DNA from: Lindgomyces ingoldianus
Lineage: Eukaryota; Ascomycota; Dothideomycetes; Pleosporales; Lindgomycetaceae
Direction: 5' to 3'
DNA length: 49,779 nucleotides
NCBI RefSeq assembly: GCF_010093535.1
Contig: NW_022985185.1
Location: 214,917 to 264,695, forward strand
Below, one piece after another: positions 35,484 to 46,763 of this stretch. Numbering within the stretch: position 1 is the stretch's first letter; every line of letters starts with the position of its first letter. Under the pieces are notes generated by a model that worked only from the letters and a program-made list of their open reading frames with translations, was not told the origin of the DNA and did no database searches. A program made the position numbers and the translations under genes.

Positions 35484-36785
35484 CTACTGTGCCACGTTTC
35501 TTTTTTGGGCCTCGGCCCTTGCGATCATATCCTTAAACGCTACCACAACGCGATCCAAGACTTCCTTAGAACGGGGGCCTCCCCCAGGCACAGAATGCCC
35601 CTCACTATGAATCACCTCCTCTCGTAACTGCGGGTCACACAAATTTAAGAGCCGCCGAGCCTGACCGGGGGCGCATGCATCCTCTTCATCCCAAACGTGC
35701 ACTGTTGGGAAGTCAATTAGGCATCCAGAATCCCTCTCCTGCCCTTCTTGGTGTTCAAGATGATGTTCGAGCTTATCATTCATGAAGCCGCTCAGCACCT
35801 CACCGCCTTTCCCGTAATGGCGCACGACCCCATGGCTTAAAGCGCTTGGGTCAAGAGGTGCTCCTGCGGAGAAGAATAGAGCGCATTTGAAAACGGGGTC
35901 CAGATCTGGCTCCTGCAGCTTTGTCTGCAGCAAAAGCGTGGATGCGAGACAGGATCCGTGCGAAAAGCCAATGACGCCATCAAAAGGCCCCTCAGATGCA
36001 ATGTACTCGGCAAGATCATCGAGAGCAGCACGAGCGCTGGCTGCGCTGAAAGGATCGAAGAAGGCATAGCAAGCGGCAGCCCCAGGTGAGACGAACGCTC
36101 GGATCTCTGTGAAGAAGCTGATTAGTATTCAAGAGCTGAACCCAAAATAGTAGGATTACGGAGCACGGAACCGAAATACGTTGAAACGAAGAATGGGAGG
36201 TCGGGGACTTAGAGGTTTGATGTTTTGTCGGCGGTGCGCTCGGAGATCGTTTGGGACGTTGACAGTGACACGGGAATGCGCCGGGAGCTGCAGCGCGAGG
36301 GAAGAGCCGTTCCTTCGGCCAAGGACCCGCAAGGTTTCATGGCGTCCTTGGCGTGGAGAAGATTTGATCGCAGGGAACTCCCGGGTGGCGAGTACGGGGA
36401 TTTCGTCCTTATTACTCCTTGAAAACACGGAATGACGAACGCGGCGCCAATCGCATGCAAGATGAACCATGGACAAACAACCAGGTAGCGGGAAAAGTCT
36501 AACTTGTCTCACCTTCTGCCATAGGCCAAGGCACCTGTCCTTCGACAAAATCATAAGTGTGGTCATCACCGAGGGCGTAGCGAAGCGTGGCTAGTAATCA
36601 AATAAGATCCCTGGTCAGCAAAAGAAACTCTGGTTATCGGTTGAGAAATTCGACACATACTCAATTGCATTTCAAGAACCTGTATTGAACCAAGTTAGTC
36701 CGATCCATGGCCGCCTGGCATAAAGACACCCCTGTATACGGACCTGACTGTTTGTGCCGATGCCATGCAGACAAAGGAAATGCAT
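35484..36785 (-). CDS. FSH1/LovG-like serine hydrolase, probable polyketide release enzyme
   Basis: An alpha/beta hydrolase of the FSH1 family; members such as LovG act in trans to hydrolyse polyketide chains from HR-PKS carriers. Four exons: 36744-36785, 36661-36679, 36513-36590 and 35484-36106 (253 aa). It starts MHFLCLHGIGTNSQ, the family's opening strand and oxyanion turn. Exons 2-3 give VLEMQL and TLRYALGDDHTYDFVEG, then VPWPMAEE. The nucleophile is S95 in GFSHGS. The likely Asp lies in HVWDEEDACAP and the likely His in HSEGHSVPGG. Length is normal. Exon 2 is only 19 bases long, and intron 3 is 406 bases, far longer than any other intron here; both ends of that intron are needed to rebuild ...PMAEE-IRAFVSPG. 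It sits between the convergent MFS gene and the aminotransferase on the same strand, and the PKS lacks a TE, so release is its most likely job. Confidence 0.88.
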
Positions 36786-37921
36786 CGTGGCTGTACTCGT
36801 TGTACGCTTCACGGTACTGGTTATTCGCGTGGTTGTGCCGGGAGGCTGCTTTCCTTTTATGCCGTAATGGACCGATATGCCGGTCACCGTGCTCCTGTTG
36901 TGGCACCTCTCTTAAGTCGTGGCCTTCCAGTTAGATCAGGATGGTTGGGCTGCCTCTGGCGGTGGACCGTCAGCCGTATCTTGCAGGCTCCCAACGTGCG
37001 TCGTAAATCGCCGTAAGGCCACCGAGGATATCTTGTGCCAAGCCCATTCATGAGTAACAACGGCATTTAGCCGTATATTGGCCGGCTGAAGATTCAGCAT
37101 TACGATCGGAGTTCGGACGAACACGAGGGAGGCTAGTTCTTGGCGACGTTATCTCGCGGGGAAAGATTAGATGGTCCGTATTTCGTAACACTGTCTTAGC
37201 GGAGTTGGCATTTGCAGAATCTGCCTTAGCTTATCGAGCTTTTCGAGGGACACGCTGAAGACCGAGGTTCTGGTTTCCCTAATGCAGTAGTGCTTAATCT
37301 CAGCAAATAAGCAACTCAGGGTCCCTTACGTGGATCCTAGACCGCTCTGGGTGGCGGGATAACGTCTACTAGCGCGGCCCTGAGACCATCGCACGGGGCC
37401 GAACACGCGAACTAATGCAGCCACCACGGCAGCCTTCCTAGCGAACGCATGGGTCACTTGTCCTCGAATTGACCACGGCCTCAACATAGGCCCCAAACCT
37501 CTCTAATGCAGCCATTTTCTGTATTGCTAGCTTCAGATCGAAACTGTACGATTAATTAATACTATGATCAACCTTGACCAACCACAGTGTTCTAGAGCAA
37601 TTGTCAACACACCCATTGCGAACGTAAAGCCCCCCGAAAACAGATTGCTCATCACGGGCTCCGATAAATGCGAAGGATTACGAGACTTTTCTGTCCTGAA
37701 TTAGCCTTTCTTTACGAGACTGTCAGCAACCCGCCTATACGACTCATGTTGCAGCCTAGAACGATCGGCAAGAGAAGCGATTAGATTAAAATCGAGGAAT
37801 AGGAAAGACCCGAATTGACCGTACGGGTCCCTACAAGCAGCAACAGGTCGTCGCTAACTGCTTCACCTTCGTCAAACCCTCAATCCCAGTCACCCCCTAC
37901 TTGCTCAGCCCTCTTCTTTCT
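36786..37921. other. Intergenic region upstream of the hydrolase
   Basis: This 1.1 kb lies between the aminotransferase stop and the hydrolase start, both on the minus strand. Frames up to about 83 codons show no family pattern. It presumably holds the hydrolase promoter. Confidence 0.45.
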
Positions 37922-39370
37922 CTAGCACGCCAAAGAAACTTTCATCCGTTCTAGCGCGTTCTTCATCACCACCTCTGGAACCGCGAACGTAATTCTTACC
38001 CACCCTATCTCCGTCTCCGCCACGTTATACTTTCGCCCGGCTGAAACAATGACCCCACTCGCCCTCAGCTTGCTCACTACCTCCTCTTCCTCATCCCAAG
38101 TCTTTGCCATGGGGGCTATTTTGGCGAAAAGGAAGAGCCCTGCGTTTGCAGGTATGAACTTGATTCCCCAATCCGCCAGCGCAGCTGTGAGCACGTTGTA
38201 CGAAGCGAGCAGGCGGCGGCGGTTCAGCTCTAGAATATTTGGGAGCTGGGAGCTTGATGCGAGGAGATAGGTCAGGAAGACGGAAGCCAAGGACGAGACT
38301 TGGAACCAAGAGCCAAGGCCGAGTGCAAGGCAAAGACCACGATTGGCTTGCGAGATAACACAGCCCTGTTATTAATCCCGATTAGCACGAGCTTTGCGTC
38401 CTAAAAAGTGAATGCTGAGAGTTTAGTGAACCTACCAGTCGGATGCCACTGGATCCAAAGTCTTTGCTCGCGCCCCATACCACATGAACACGACTTCGGT
38501 CAAGCAATGTCACTTCGGAACTATTTTGAACGCTGAGTGCAGAGTTGCCACCGCCGTTATCGGCAGTTCCGTCAGGCTTTGGCAGGAGCGCAAGAGCCGA
38601 GACAAATTTCTCACCCGTAGTACACAGATCGTCAAACTCGGAAAGTCCGTAGACTTCGTCTGAGATATAGTGCAAACTGTGTTCGTGACAAAAGTCCATT
38701 ATCTGTCGGAGAACTTGAGGGGGATAGCATTGACCAAGAGGGTTGTGAGGATTGGTAATCACGACTGCTTTGATACGCGATGGATCTGAGGCTTGCAGAT
38801 ACGTCTCCTTGATAGCGTCGACAACGGCGGGTGTCATCGTCATACTGAGCTGAGGTGTACTGGCTACAAGGATGTCGACATTGGCGTGAATTTTGAAGTA
38901 CGGTCCGAAGCCCTCCCAAAAAGGCCCTGGGACAATGACACTATCTCCATCATCGCAAACGGCATACAACAAGGCATCAAGACCACTACCAGCTCCGGCA
39001 GTGGTGATGATATGCCCTGGCTCGATGGGCACCGAAGGGTGGAAGTGTGCTGTGAAAAACTCGGCAAGGGCCTTGAGCAGCGCCGGTTCGCCCCCGAAGC
39101 CGCGTGGATAGGAGAAGCCCTAAAGAGCCGTTAAATACTAGGACTTAGATGGATAGAGAGAGGCCCTCATACTGCCTCGGTCATCTGCTGATCGATCGCT
39201 TCCTTGCAAATCTGCAACATTTCCTCATGAAGAAGTTTGTTCTCCGCGACAGAAAGGTCAATGGTGTCAGACGCATCAGGAGTCGAGCCTCCAGTTCTGC
39301 CAGCGAGCTTTGGGAGTATTTCATTAAGTCTTGATCCCATACGGGTAGAGAGGCTCGAAAAATCTGCCAT
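37922..39370 (-). CDS. ACC-synthase-like PLP-dependent aminotransferase (class I/II)
   Basis: A fold-type I PLP enzyme related to 1-aminocyclopropane-1-carboxylate synthases and class I aminotransferases. Three exons: 39173-39370, 38436-39119 and 37922-38365 (441 aa). Family landmarks in order are TIDLSVAENKLLHEEM, YPRGFGGEPALLKALAEFF, TAGAGSGLDAL, VPGPFWEGF, NPHNPLGQ (N192), SDEVYG (D220, Y223), the Schiff-base lysine in GASKDFGSSGIRLG (K285), and WVRITFA (R418, the carboxylate-binding Arg position). All PLP-contact residues inspected are present. An acidic/Gly-rich insertion, DGTADNGGGN, lies before the lysine block. The last intron ends at AATAACAG, giving GIRLGCVISQANRG; an earlier acceptor breaks the frame. 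Substrate cannot be read from sequence: it may transaminate a keto intermediate, or do alpha/gamma-elimination or replacement chemistry like ACC synthase. Location inside the cluster suggests a biosynthetic role. Confidence 0.9.
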
Positions 39371-40795
39371 CCCAAAGACTTCGTTTCGTGAGAATCGATG
39401 ATAGAAATGGTCCACGAAAAGCGCTAAGAATGGTAAACAGTGAATCTGGCTTAGAGACTGCAATGAGTTTTAACGATTTAGTGAGCCGCCTTCACTTTTG
39501 GGAATATTGGCAGCAGTTTCAGCACAGTGGTTATCTCCACGCAAAAAAAAAGAAGATGGATCAAATACAGTTAGCTAGGAGGCGGACCTCGAAAATTAGA
39601 GCAGACTGAGTCGGAGACTCGGTGCTGTATGGTACCGCGTCAGCAATTGCTAGGTACAAATCCGCTGTTAGACACCGGGTGTTCAATGTCAACCAAAAGC
39701 ATACATCTATGAGAAGCCAGAACATGGGTGCAAGACAGGAGATGGTTGCACTTACCTGCGGCTCAAGCCAGGCTGAGCAGAAGCTCGGTTATTGTCCAAA
39801 CCCGTATTCCAACTCCGTTAGGTCGGAGATGGCGATGCATGTTGATTAAGGTTGCAGCTGGGTCTGCGTACGCCGAGACCGGAAGGAAAGGATAACCCAC
39901 CAGTTCCCTTCGTCTCTTCCATTCTTTCCATACTATCCTCGTACGTCGTTCACCGGACTTTGGCTAATGCCAAGCATGATACGGACGCGTCAACATCAGA
40001 GTTTTGTCAAGACCACGGGCTGGAATCAGACCACATAGGAAGTTCCAGGTTGTAAGGCGTCCGTTTGTTTCCTTACCCCGGTATCACAACCATCTTCCTA
40101 ATTAGGCCGCTGTACGAGAGAGGTGAAACAGGCTTGGCATTCCATGGATAGCCAGCCATGTGGATAGGGATACTGGTAGGACAGACTCCTCCCCTTGTGG
40201 AGTGCCGGACGCACGTGGTCGAAGCAGGTATTTCCTAATAAAACGGGGACACGGAATCGGTTTGCCCCGCATCCGCAGGCACCACAGCATTTCGGCCCCC
40301 ATGTGTAGAATATCCATGCGTGGGTCAGGTTGTGCGTGCATACGAAAGAGGGCTTGGACCCCGTTACAATCCTGGGCCACCTGAGATCACACAAGCACCA
40401 ATTTATTCGGGGCTTAAGATAACGGTCTGACGCACGTGCCTAGGATTCGTGCAATTTCTACCTTCGCACAATGAGCACAGATCGGACCGAATGCGGACCT
40501 AATATTGTGTACGTCCGGAACAATTCGCCTGGCAGGGCCAGATAACGTTGCAGTAGGATTCCAGCTGCTAAATTGAGACACGTCCCATCTGACACTGTTG
40601 GGTCAGCATCCAACACCGAGCAGAATTGTGATTCTCTTTAAGTTACTGTGGTTTAAAGTTTCCGGGACTCGCGGAGCCCCGTCCATCGGCAAGCTTAAAG
40701 TTCATGGGAACTCTCTAAGGGAAGAAAAATAACATCTTTCTTCTCTAGAATTGCTGGTCATCATTTGTTGAAGATTAAAAAGTCGTCCATACGTC
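39371..40795. promoter_or_regulatory. Divergent upstream region of aminotransferase and adenylating enzyme
   Basis: These 1.4 kb lie between two divergent starts. Frames below 100 codons on both strands around 40100-40390 overlap one another and resemble nothing. I see no inverted repeat as strong as the one in the PKS/MFS promoter. Confidence 0.5.
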
Positions 40796-42589
40796 ATGGC
40801 TACCATTGTTTTCGAAGAAGGTCCAAAGGCTCCTCGCCCAAGTGGGCTAAGGAAGCAACTTCTCTGCCATGTTGTTGATGGCATGGCAGCTTCGCGGCCG
40901 AATGCTTCGTACGCAGAATATCCTACGGACCCGAACTGCTATTCGAAGGGATACAGCAGGATCACATATGCCGCATTCGCCAATGCTATCAACGGGCTAG
41001 CATGGTGGTTGAAAGATCACATCGGCCACGCAGAAGAGTTCGAGACTTTGACGTATATGGGTCCGAATGACTTTCGGCACAATGCCTTGATTCTTGCAGC
41101 ATGCAAAGCTGGGTACAAGGTTAGTAGAGGGAATTGAAACAATGAGAATGTTAGGAATTGCGGACTGACTCCTCATAGATGTTGCTCTGCTCACCTCGAA
41201 ATACGATGGCGGGATACAAGAATCTTTTCGATACGCTTGAGTGTAAAAATCTGCTTGCAGCGCAACCACACCCCCAGATCGTTGACACACTACTCGAAGC
41301 CCACCCCCTCAGGCTGTTGAGAGTACCTAGCATAACTGAGTTACTTAGCCAGAAGTACCCTCACTATCCGTACGACAAGTATTTTAGCAAGGCTCAAGAT
41401 GAGCCATTAGTCGTGCTTCATACGTCTGGGACTACCTCATTGCCGAAGCCGATTATCCTCACCCACAATTGGGTGGCCACCTGGATAGCGATGTGTCAAC
41501 TTGAGCCACCAGCGGGAACAGAAAGTCTAGACCGGTTGCATCAGGGAAACAGGATGTTTGTCATGATGCCACCAGCCCACGTTCGTCATCGCCTAATCTC
41601 TGTTTGAAGTCCGCTCGCACTGATGAAGAATTCAGGCCGGAAACATCATGCCGACGCTGTTTGACGCTGTATTCAACCAGACCACTATCATTTATCCACT
41701 CCCCGATGTCACGCTATCGCCGGCGCATATTGTGGACTGTTTGAGCCATACGAAGGCAGACATTGCTCTAATTCCGCCATGGATGGTCCATGAAGTTGGC
41801 CAAAACCAAGAGCTGCTGGACTTCGTCGGCGAGAATCTCGAATCCATCTTCTACACGGGTGGGGACGTTGCTGAACCCTTCGGCGATGCAGTATCCTCAC
41901 GGGTCAAGCTTTTCAATGTCAACGGGGCCACGGAGATGGCTAGCTTTCCTGCCCTGAGGCCCACTGGGAATTGGTCGTCAAATGTCTGGAAATATATCAT
42001 GCCGCATCCTGTGGCCGGTATTGACTTTCGATGTCATTCCTGGGATGGAGGGGATGCCAAATATGAAGCAGTCATTGTGCGAAACGCTGATCCTGAATTC
42101 GTCCAACCCATCTTTACGGTGTATCCACATCTAGACGAGTATCATTCCGGGGACTTGTTCTCTCCACACCCAACAATACCTGGTCTTTGGGAATACCGAG
42201 GTCGTGGTGATGATTGCTTCGTTCTTGTAACTGGGTCCAACATTTGCCCGCTCATGATGGAACAAAAGGTCATCGTGCACCCTGAAGTTAAGGGAGTATT
42301 GATGATCGGCCAAAGACGGCCCGCTCCAGCCCTCCTCGTTGAAACTTGTTCAACCAAGGAACTGTCACCTGAAGCCCAAGCAGAGATGGTGGATATGATA
42401 TGGCCGCTGATTGAAGAAGGGAACTTGTCATACTATGAAGCTGCCAGAGTAACCAAGGACCGTGTCCTCCTTACCTATCCCGACAAGCCTATGAAGCGGG
42501 CAGGGAAAGGGACAGTACAAAGGAGGGCTACTGTGGATATGTATATGAAGGAAATCGAGGAGCTGTACACAACTAAGAAGCACTATTGA
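40796..42589 (+). CDS. Standalone adenylating enzyme (NRPS-like A domain)
   Basis: A member of the ANL adenylate-forming superfamily, closest in pattern to the A domains of fungal NRPS-like carboxylate reductases. Three exons: 40796-41119, 41179-41580 and 41636-42589 (559 aa). It opens with the group's LLCHVVDGMAASRPNASYAEYP, then the phosphate loop HTSGTTSLPKP (about 189-199), FNVNGATEM (about 335-343), YHSGDLF (about D415), YRGRGDDCF (about 431-435) and AGKGTVQRRATVDMY near the C-terminus. The protein stops about 18 residues after the GKGTVQR region, where A-T-R proteins continue into a carrier and reductase; no remnant was seen in the next kilobase. Donor 2 (CAC|GTTCGT) is weak but the join MMPPAH-AGNIMPTLF fits the family. 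It probably activates a carboxylic acid as AMP ester, perhaps the freed polyketide or a partner amino acid. Confidence 0.88.
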
Positions 42590-44167
42590 GGTCTACACTC
42601 CAGGCTCCGCAGCGACTGCCAGAGTTAGACGGGGGGAATAATATTCAGGATAAGGAGATTGCGTAGGAACGAGTTGGCCCTTGGAATAGTGGTAAACTCG
42701 CAGGCGTTCGTGTGAGGCTTGAAAAACTGTCCATTGAAGCTTCTAGTTTAGGATATCGCTTGTTAGTAATACGACCGCAGGGGTTTCGTGTAATCACGTA
42801 CGAGACAAATCCATCCATGGAAATCCAGGCCAGGCGTTGATAGTACATTCGGCATTGGAGATTTGAGTTTAGATATTGAGGATGCCTTCCTTTAATCTAT
42901 TATGCTTGCTTAGCCCCTATTAAGGTCCGAAGTTGGACCCCGAAGTTACAGTGAAGACAGTGCTTGAGGCTTGGAGCCTCCCAACTCGGAGTCCGTAAAA
43001 TCAGCAGATTTTCCTCAGCCAAGACAAGCTAATGCCGCACATAGCTTCTTCCGGGCGCTCATTATGGTGTCGATAACGAGTAGTGCAGATATTGCTCCAA
43101 TTTTCCGCAATTATGGAGGAGGGAGTGCTGGGAAGAGGTTTCACTACAAACTGAAGGTTGGTTGCAGGTGGAGGAGGCTGAAGCCTGCCGGAAACAACGC
43201 CCCGATTGGTCTTGCCTCAAGCCGCCAAGCCAACGATAGATGCTTGCGAAAAAGTGTTCAAAGAGTCCGCAAGTTTTAGGAATAATTCTAAGAGGGACAA
43301 TTGTACACCCGACAAAGACAATTGCATCACCGTCTCGATTTTCCTGAGGATACCCATTTAGATGCGGCAATAGCCGGGCCACATAGGCTACATCGAGAGC
43401 TCATCGAAATATTCTACCTACTGTAGGTACTGTTACGTAAAGTTTTTTGCGAATTTATTCTAGTTTCAAAACAGGGAAAGGATCCATAGATTGATATGCT
43501 TACAACGGAATCTTTATTAGGGAAATTCCAGCCAAGTCTGTCATCTTTGTTGAAACCAGATGCGACTGATCTATCGCTATATTCATTCGCGTTTCGAGCA
43601 TAGCAATAATTATGAAGAAATTGTCCGTATCAACCTCTTAGGTGCTTGCCTTCAAGAAGATTCTTTGTTTACGACCTTTTTTCTTAGCAATAGACCATCT
43701 AATATCTTTTCATCTGAGACATTGCTCCCAAAATGGCTTAAGGGAGTCATTGAAAGTCTCGGATAACGCCTTATGCCTAGAATACACTATTGATATTCAC
43801 AAACTACAGAAATATCAACATAAGGCGATTGTCTCTAGAACAATAATTTTGGGCCTGAGAAAATGATGGGGCTTCAGTACACAGATGTCGAGGCACTGTA
43901 AAAAGATATAAGCTGCATCATGTGACATTCACGTGATGCCTGCGTGACCTTCAAACCTTTAAAAACTAGAAAATAGTATATTCGCTCATAGTTCCTCTTT
44001 TCAATTGGGTTGGTTTTTATTCGAGTTACATATACCAGATTTTTCATCCAACATTTTCAAGTCACCACTCACGAAGGAATTGGCAGGTTAAGGCAAACCG
44101 CCACAGCCTGAGTCCCGAGGTAGAGCTTCGCCATCAAAACGCCATATTCTCAACCTTGCCCATTACC
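42590..44167. other. Intergenic region at the cluster edge
   Basis: These 1.6 kb separate the adenylating enzyme from the HET gene. No frame above 106 codons and no domain pattern was seen. The last 150 bases are pyrimidine-rich and look like a fungal promoter/leader for the HET gene. Confidence 0.5.
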
Positions 44168-46617
44168 ATGCCTTCTTATTCATCATCTACGTCCATTATA
44201 CTAAAACAGCATGTTACTCCTCGAGGCTCTACCCCCCGAGAAATACGCAACGATCCTGTCTTCTGTCATATCTGCTGTAATCTATATGGAGGGTCTGCCT
44301 ACAGCCTTATGCCTCGCAATGATATCTTTGTTTCCTCACATGCATTATCCAGGCACGATGTTAGAAGCGAGGCACTTGAAATTCCCAGCTGGGCTGGTAT
44401 CTCTCGCCTGGACACCGCTGCTTGGCAGTTTACTGCATCGGCGGTGGACGTCAGGAAGGGTGCTGAGGCAGGCTGTGGGGGATGTGAAGTGTTGAAGAAA
44501 GGCCTGGAAGGCATCGCACCTCTGCACAGCGAAGCTGAGGAAAGAAACAAGATGAACCAAGGAGATTCGATCCTGTGGTTCGAAAATGAGATGATCGAAT
44601 TGAAGGTCGTGTTCTGTGCCGGTCAAGTGCTCAGAGTCTATGTCGACGAGATGAAGAATGGGAAGGATGAAGACGAAGATGGGGCCCTTGGGGGTCCTTT
44701 ATATGAACCGCCGAGATTTGTCGAGAGATATCTAGGGATGTTCGAGTTCTATTGCCTGCCAGGTATGAGTTTATTAGAGTATATGAAATTCGCTATCGAA
44801 AAGACAGAGTTTACCCACAAATATTTATTTTAGAACTGCTAATGACTCTGTAAATAGGAGAATGTTGTCCGTGGACCACAATTGGCTCTTCAATGACCTT
44901 AGAAGACCCCTACTTAGATTCTGAGCCCTGGGAAGGAGGTCCAGTGCAACATGTCCCGGAAAACCCGCGACTAGACGCGGGTATTAAAATGATTCGGCGA
45001 TGGGTTGCAGATTGCAATGAACAGCATGGAGATTGCAAGAATGTAGCAAGTTTATCGGACGACTTTACCCTGCCGAAGCGTGTATTAGATGTCGGCGAGG
45101 ACGAAAATTCCATCCGGCTTTTGGAACTCGAGAATGCTTATGCAAACAAAGCTATTAGCTTGCAGGATACGTCATACATTGCGCTTTCCCACTGCTGGGG
45201 TCAAAGTCAGCATCTTGTTACTACCACAGTGACTCTTGGTCAACGCAAACAGAGCATTTCCTGGGAGTCCCTGCCAAAGACATTCCAAGACTCTATTTTA
45301 ATCACTCGCATTCTTGGTCTTAAATATATCTGGATTGATTCCCTCTGCATTATTCAGGACTCCCTGCAAGACTGGGAGATGGAGGCCGCGAAGATGGGTG
45401 ACATATACAATAATGCATACCTTGTCATCTCAGCTACCGGCTCCGTTGATGGTGACGGAGGTTGCTTTTTCCATCGACCTGGATACACGAAAATTGATGT
45501 AAAGGACAACGAGAGTGCCAGTGCACAGATATATGTGAGAAGGTGGAAAAGTCATGCGCCGTTCGGCTGGAATACTCCACTTCGTAAAACTGGAATGTGG
45601 AGAGCAAATAGAGCCGGCTGGCGGACGGACACGTCTGGGGAATACCCGCTGTTCAGCCGAGCCTGGTGCTTTCAGGAGCGAATGCTAGGAACGAGAGTGC
45701 TGCACTTCGCGAAAGGCGAGATGGTATTTGAGTGCCTGGCAGCCATGCAATGCGAGTGTGGTTCCATGTCTGACTACGTAGGAGATCCGCTCCTCCATTC
45801 TCGGGGCATCCTGCGCTATGCTAGAACAGGTAGTGCAAGAGCTGCGGGTGGATACGGTTCGGATGATTTGTTTGCCATTTGGGGGGATATAGTTGTGGAG
45901 TACTCACGGAAGCGAATCACATACGCGACAGATATGTTCCCCGCTCTCGCCGGTATAGCAAGAAAATGGTCGACACTCGTTGGAGGCCGTTATCTTGCTG
46001 GAATCTGGAGCAGTGATATATTGCGCGGTTTACTATGGAAATCCACCGAACCTGACCCAGAGCATGACAATGACACTTATCTGGCGCCGAGCTGGAGCTG
46101 GGCCAACATTCGGCGTGGAATTGACTGGATACCGGGTGGCCAGGCCACCAAGTACTATATTGAAATCGACTTGGCAAAGACTCAGTGTATACATCACGGT
46201 TTCAATCACTTCGGTAGATTAAAGGACGGGGCGCTGTTCCTGAAGGGTCCGGTTGTCACAGGCACACTGATATCGATTGACAAAAATACCGATAGAGAGC
46301 CGACAGGATATGTTAAAACGGTAGGTTTGTGGACAACAAGCTTTGCTGTGGATAATGTCCGTCGTTGCGAGAGGCGGATGGATGGAGAGGTGCTGGTCCT
46401 CCGATACTGTACAGATGTCCTAGACGAAAAGACCGGTCGGGGCTTTGGGCGAGCGCTGATACTTGGATCCGTACCCGAGGAAGTGGTTACCAAACGCCTA
46501 GAAGATGTGCGAAAGTGGAATGGTGGGGTGTACGAGAGACTTGGAATAACGGAGTACTGGTCTGGAGATGACTGGTCTGGAGAAACGATGGAAGATCGCA
46601 GCTTATACATTATCTGA
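44168..46617 (+). CDS. HET-domain protein (heterokaryon incompatibility type)
   Basis: HET-domain proteins are fungal NLR-associated or standalone factors linked to nonself recognition and cell death. Two exons: 44168-44762 and 44858-46617 (784 aa). The first 200 residues include the HICC and CGGC Cys pairs (about residues 35-110) often found before HET domains, and the conserved C-PW-IG junction is rebuilt across the intron (GECCPWTTIGSS). The HET domain starts at YIALSHCWG (about residue 305), followed by LPKTFQDSILITRILGLKYIWIDSLCIIQD and MGDIYNNAYLVISAT. GAGSTDGGCFF-like DGDGGCFFHRP follows. The C-terminal 300 residues have the usual conserved pieces RAWCFQERML, FECLA and APSWSWAN. No NACHT, repeat or second domain is attached. 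The start ATG is the first in frame after the leader. It sits between the cluster and the RIP-degraded block. Confidence 0.92.
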
Positions 46618-46763
46618 GACGGGTTGAAGTGAAATGGGACACTCTCTAGATACTTCGACTGCTTTTGTTGCTGGAAACCTTCCACCAGCCGAACATCTTG
46701 ATGCGTATCTCTCTGGAAAGCTGCTTGATGGCAGACTTGGCAATAATCAAGTTAACTTGTTAA

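Noticed and set aside
36156..36569. 137-codon minus-strand frame overlapping the hydrolase intron
   Set aside because: It is mostly intron 3 read through; the conserved FSH1 sequence resumes only after splicing at 36106.
40098..40394. Overlapping frames of 92-98 codons between the aminotransferase and adenylating enzyme genes
   Set aside because: Several overlapping frames on both strands of similar length with no motif; likely chance openness of promoter DNA.
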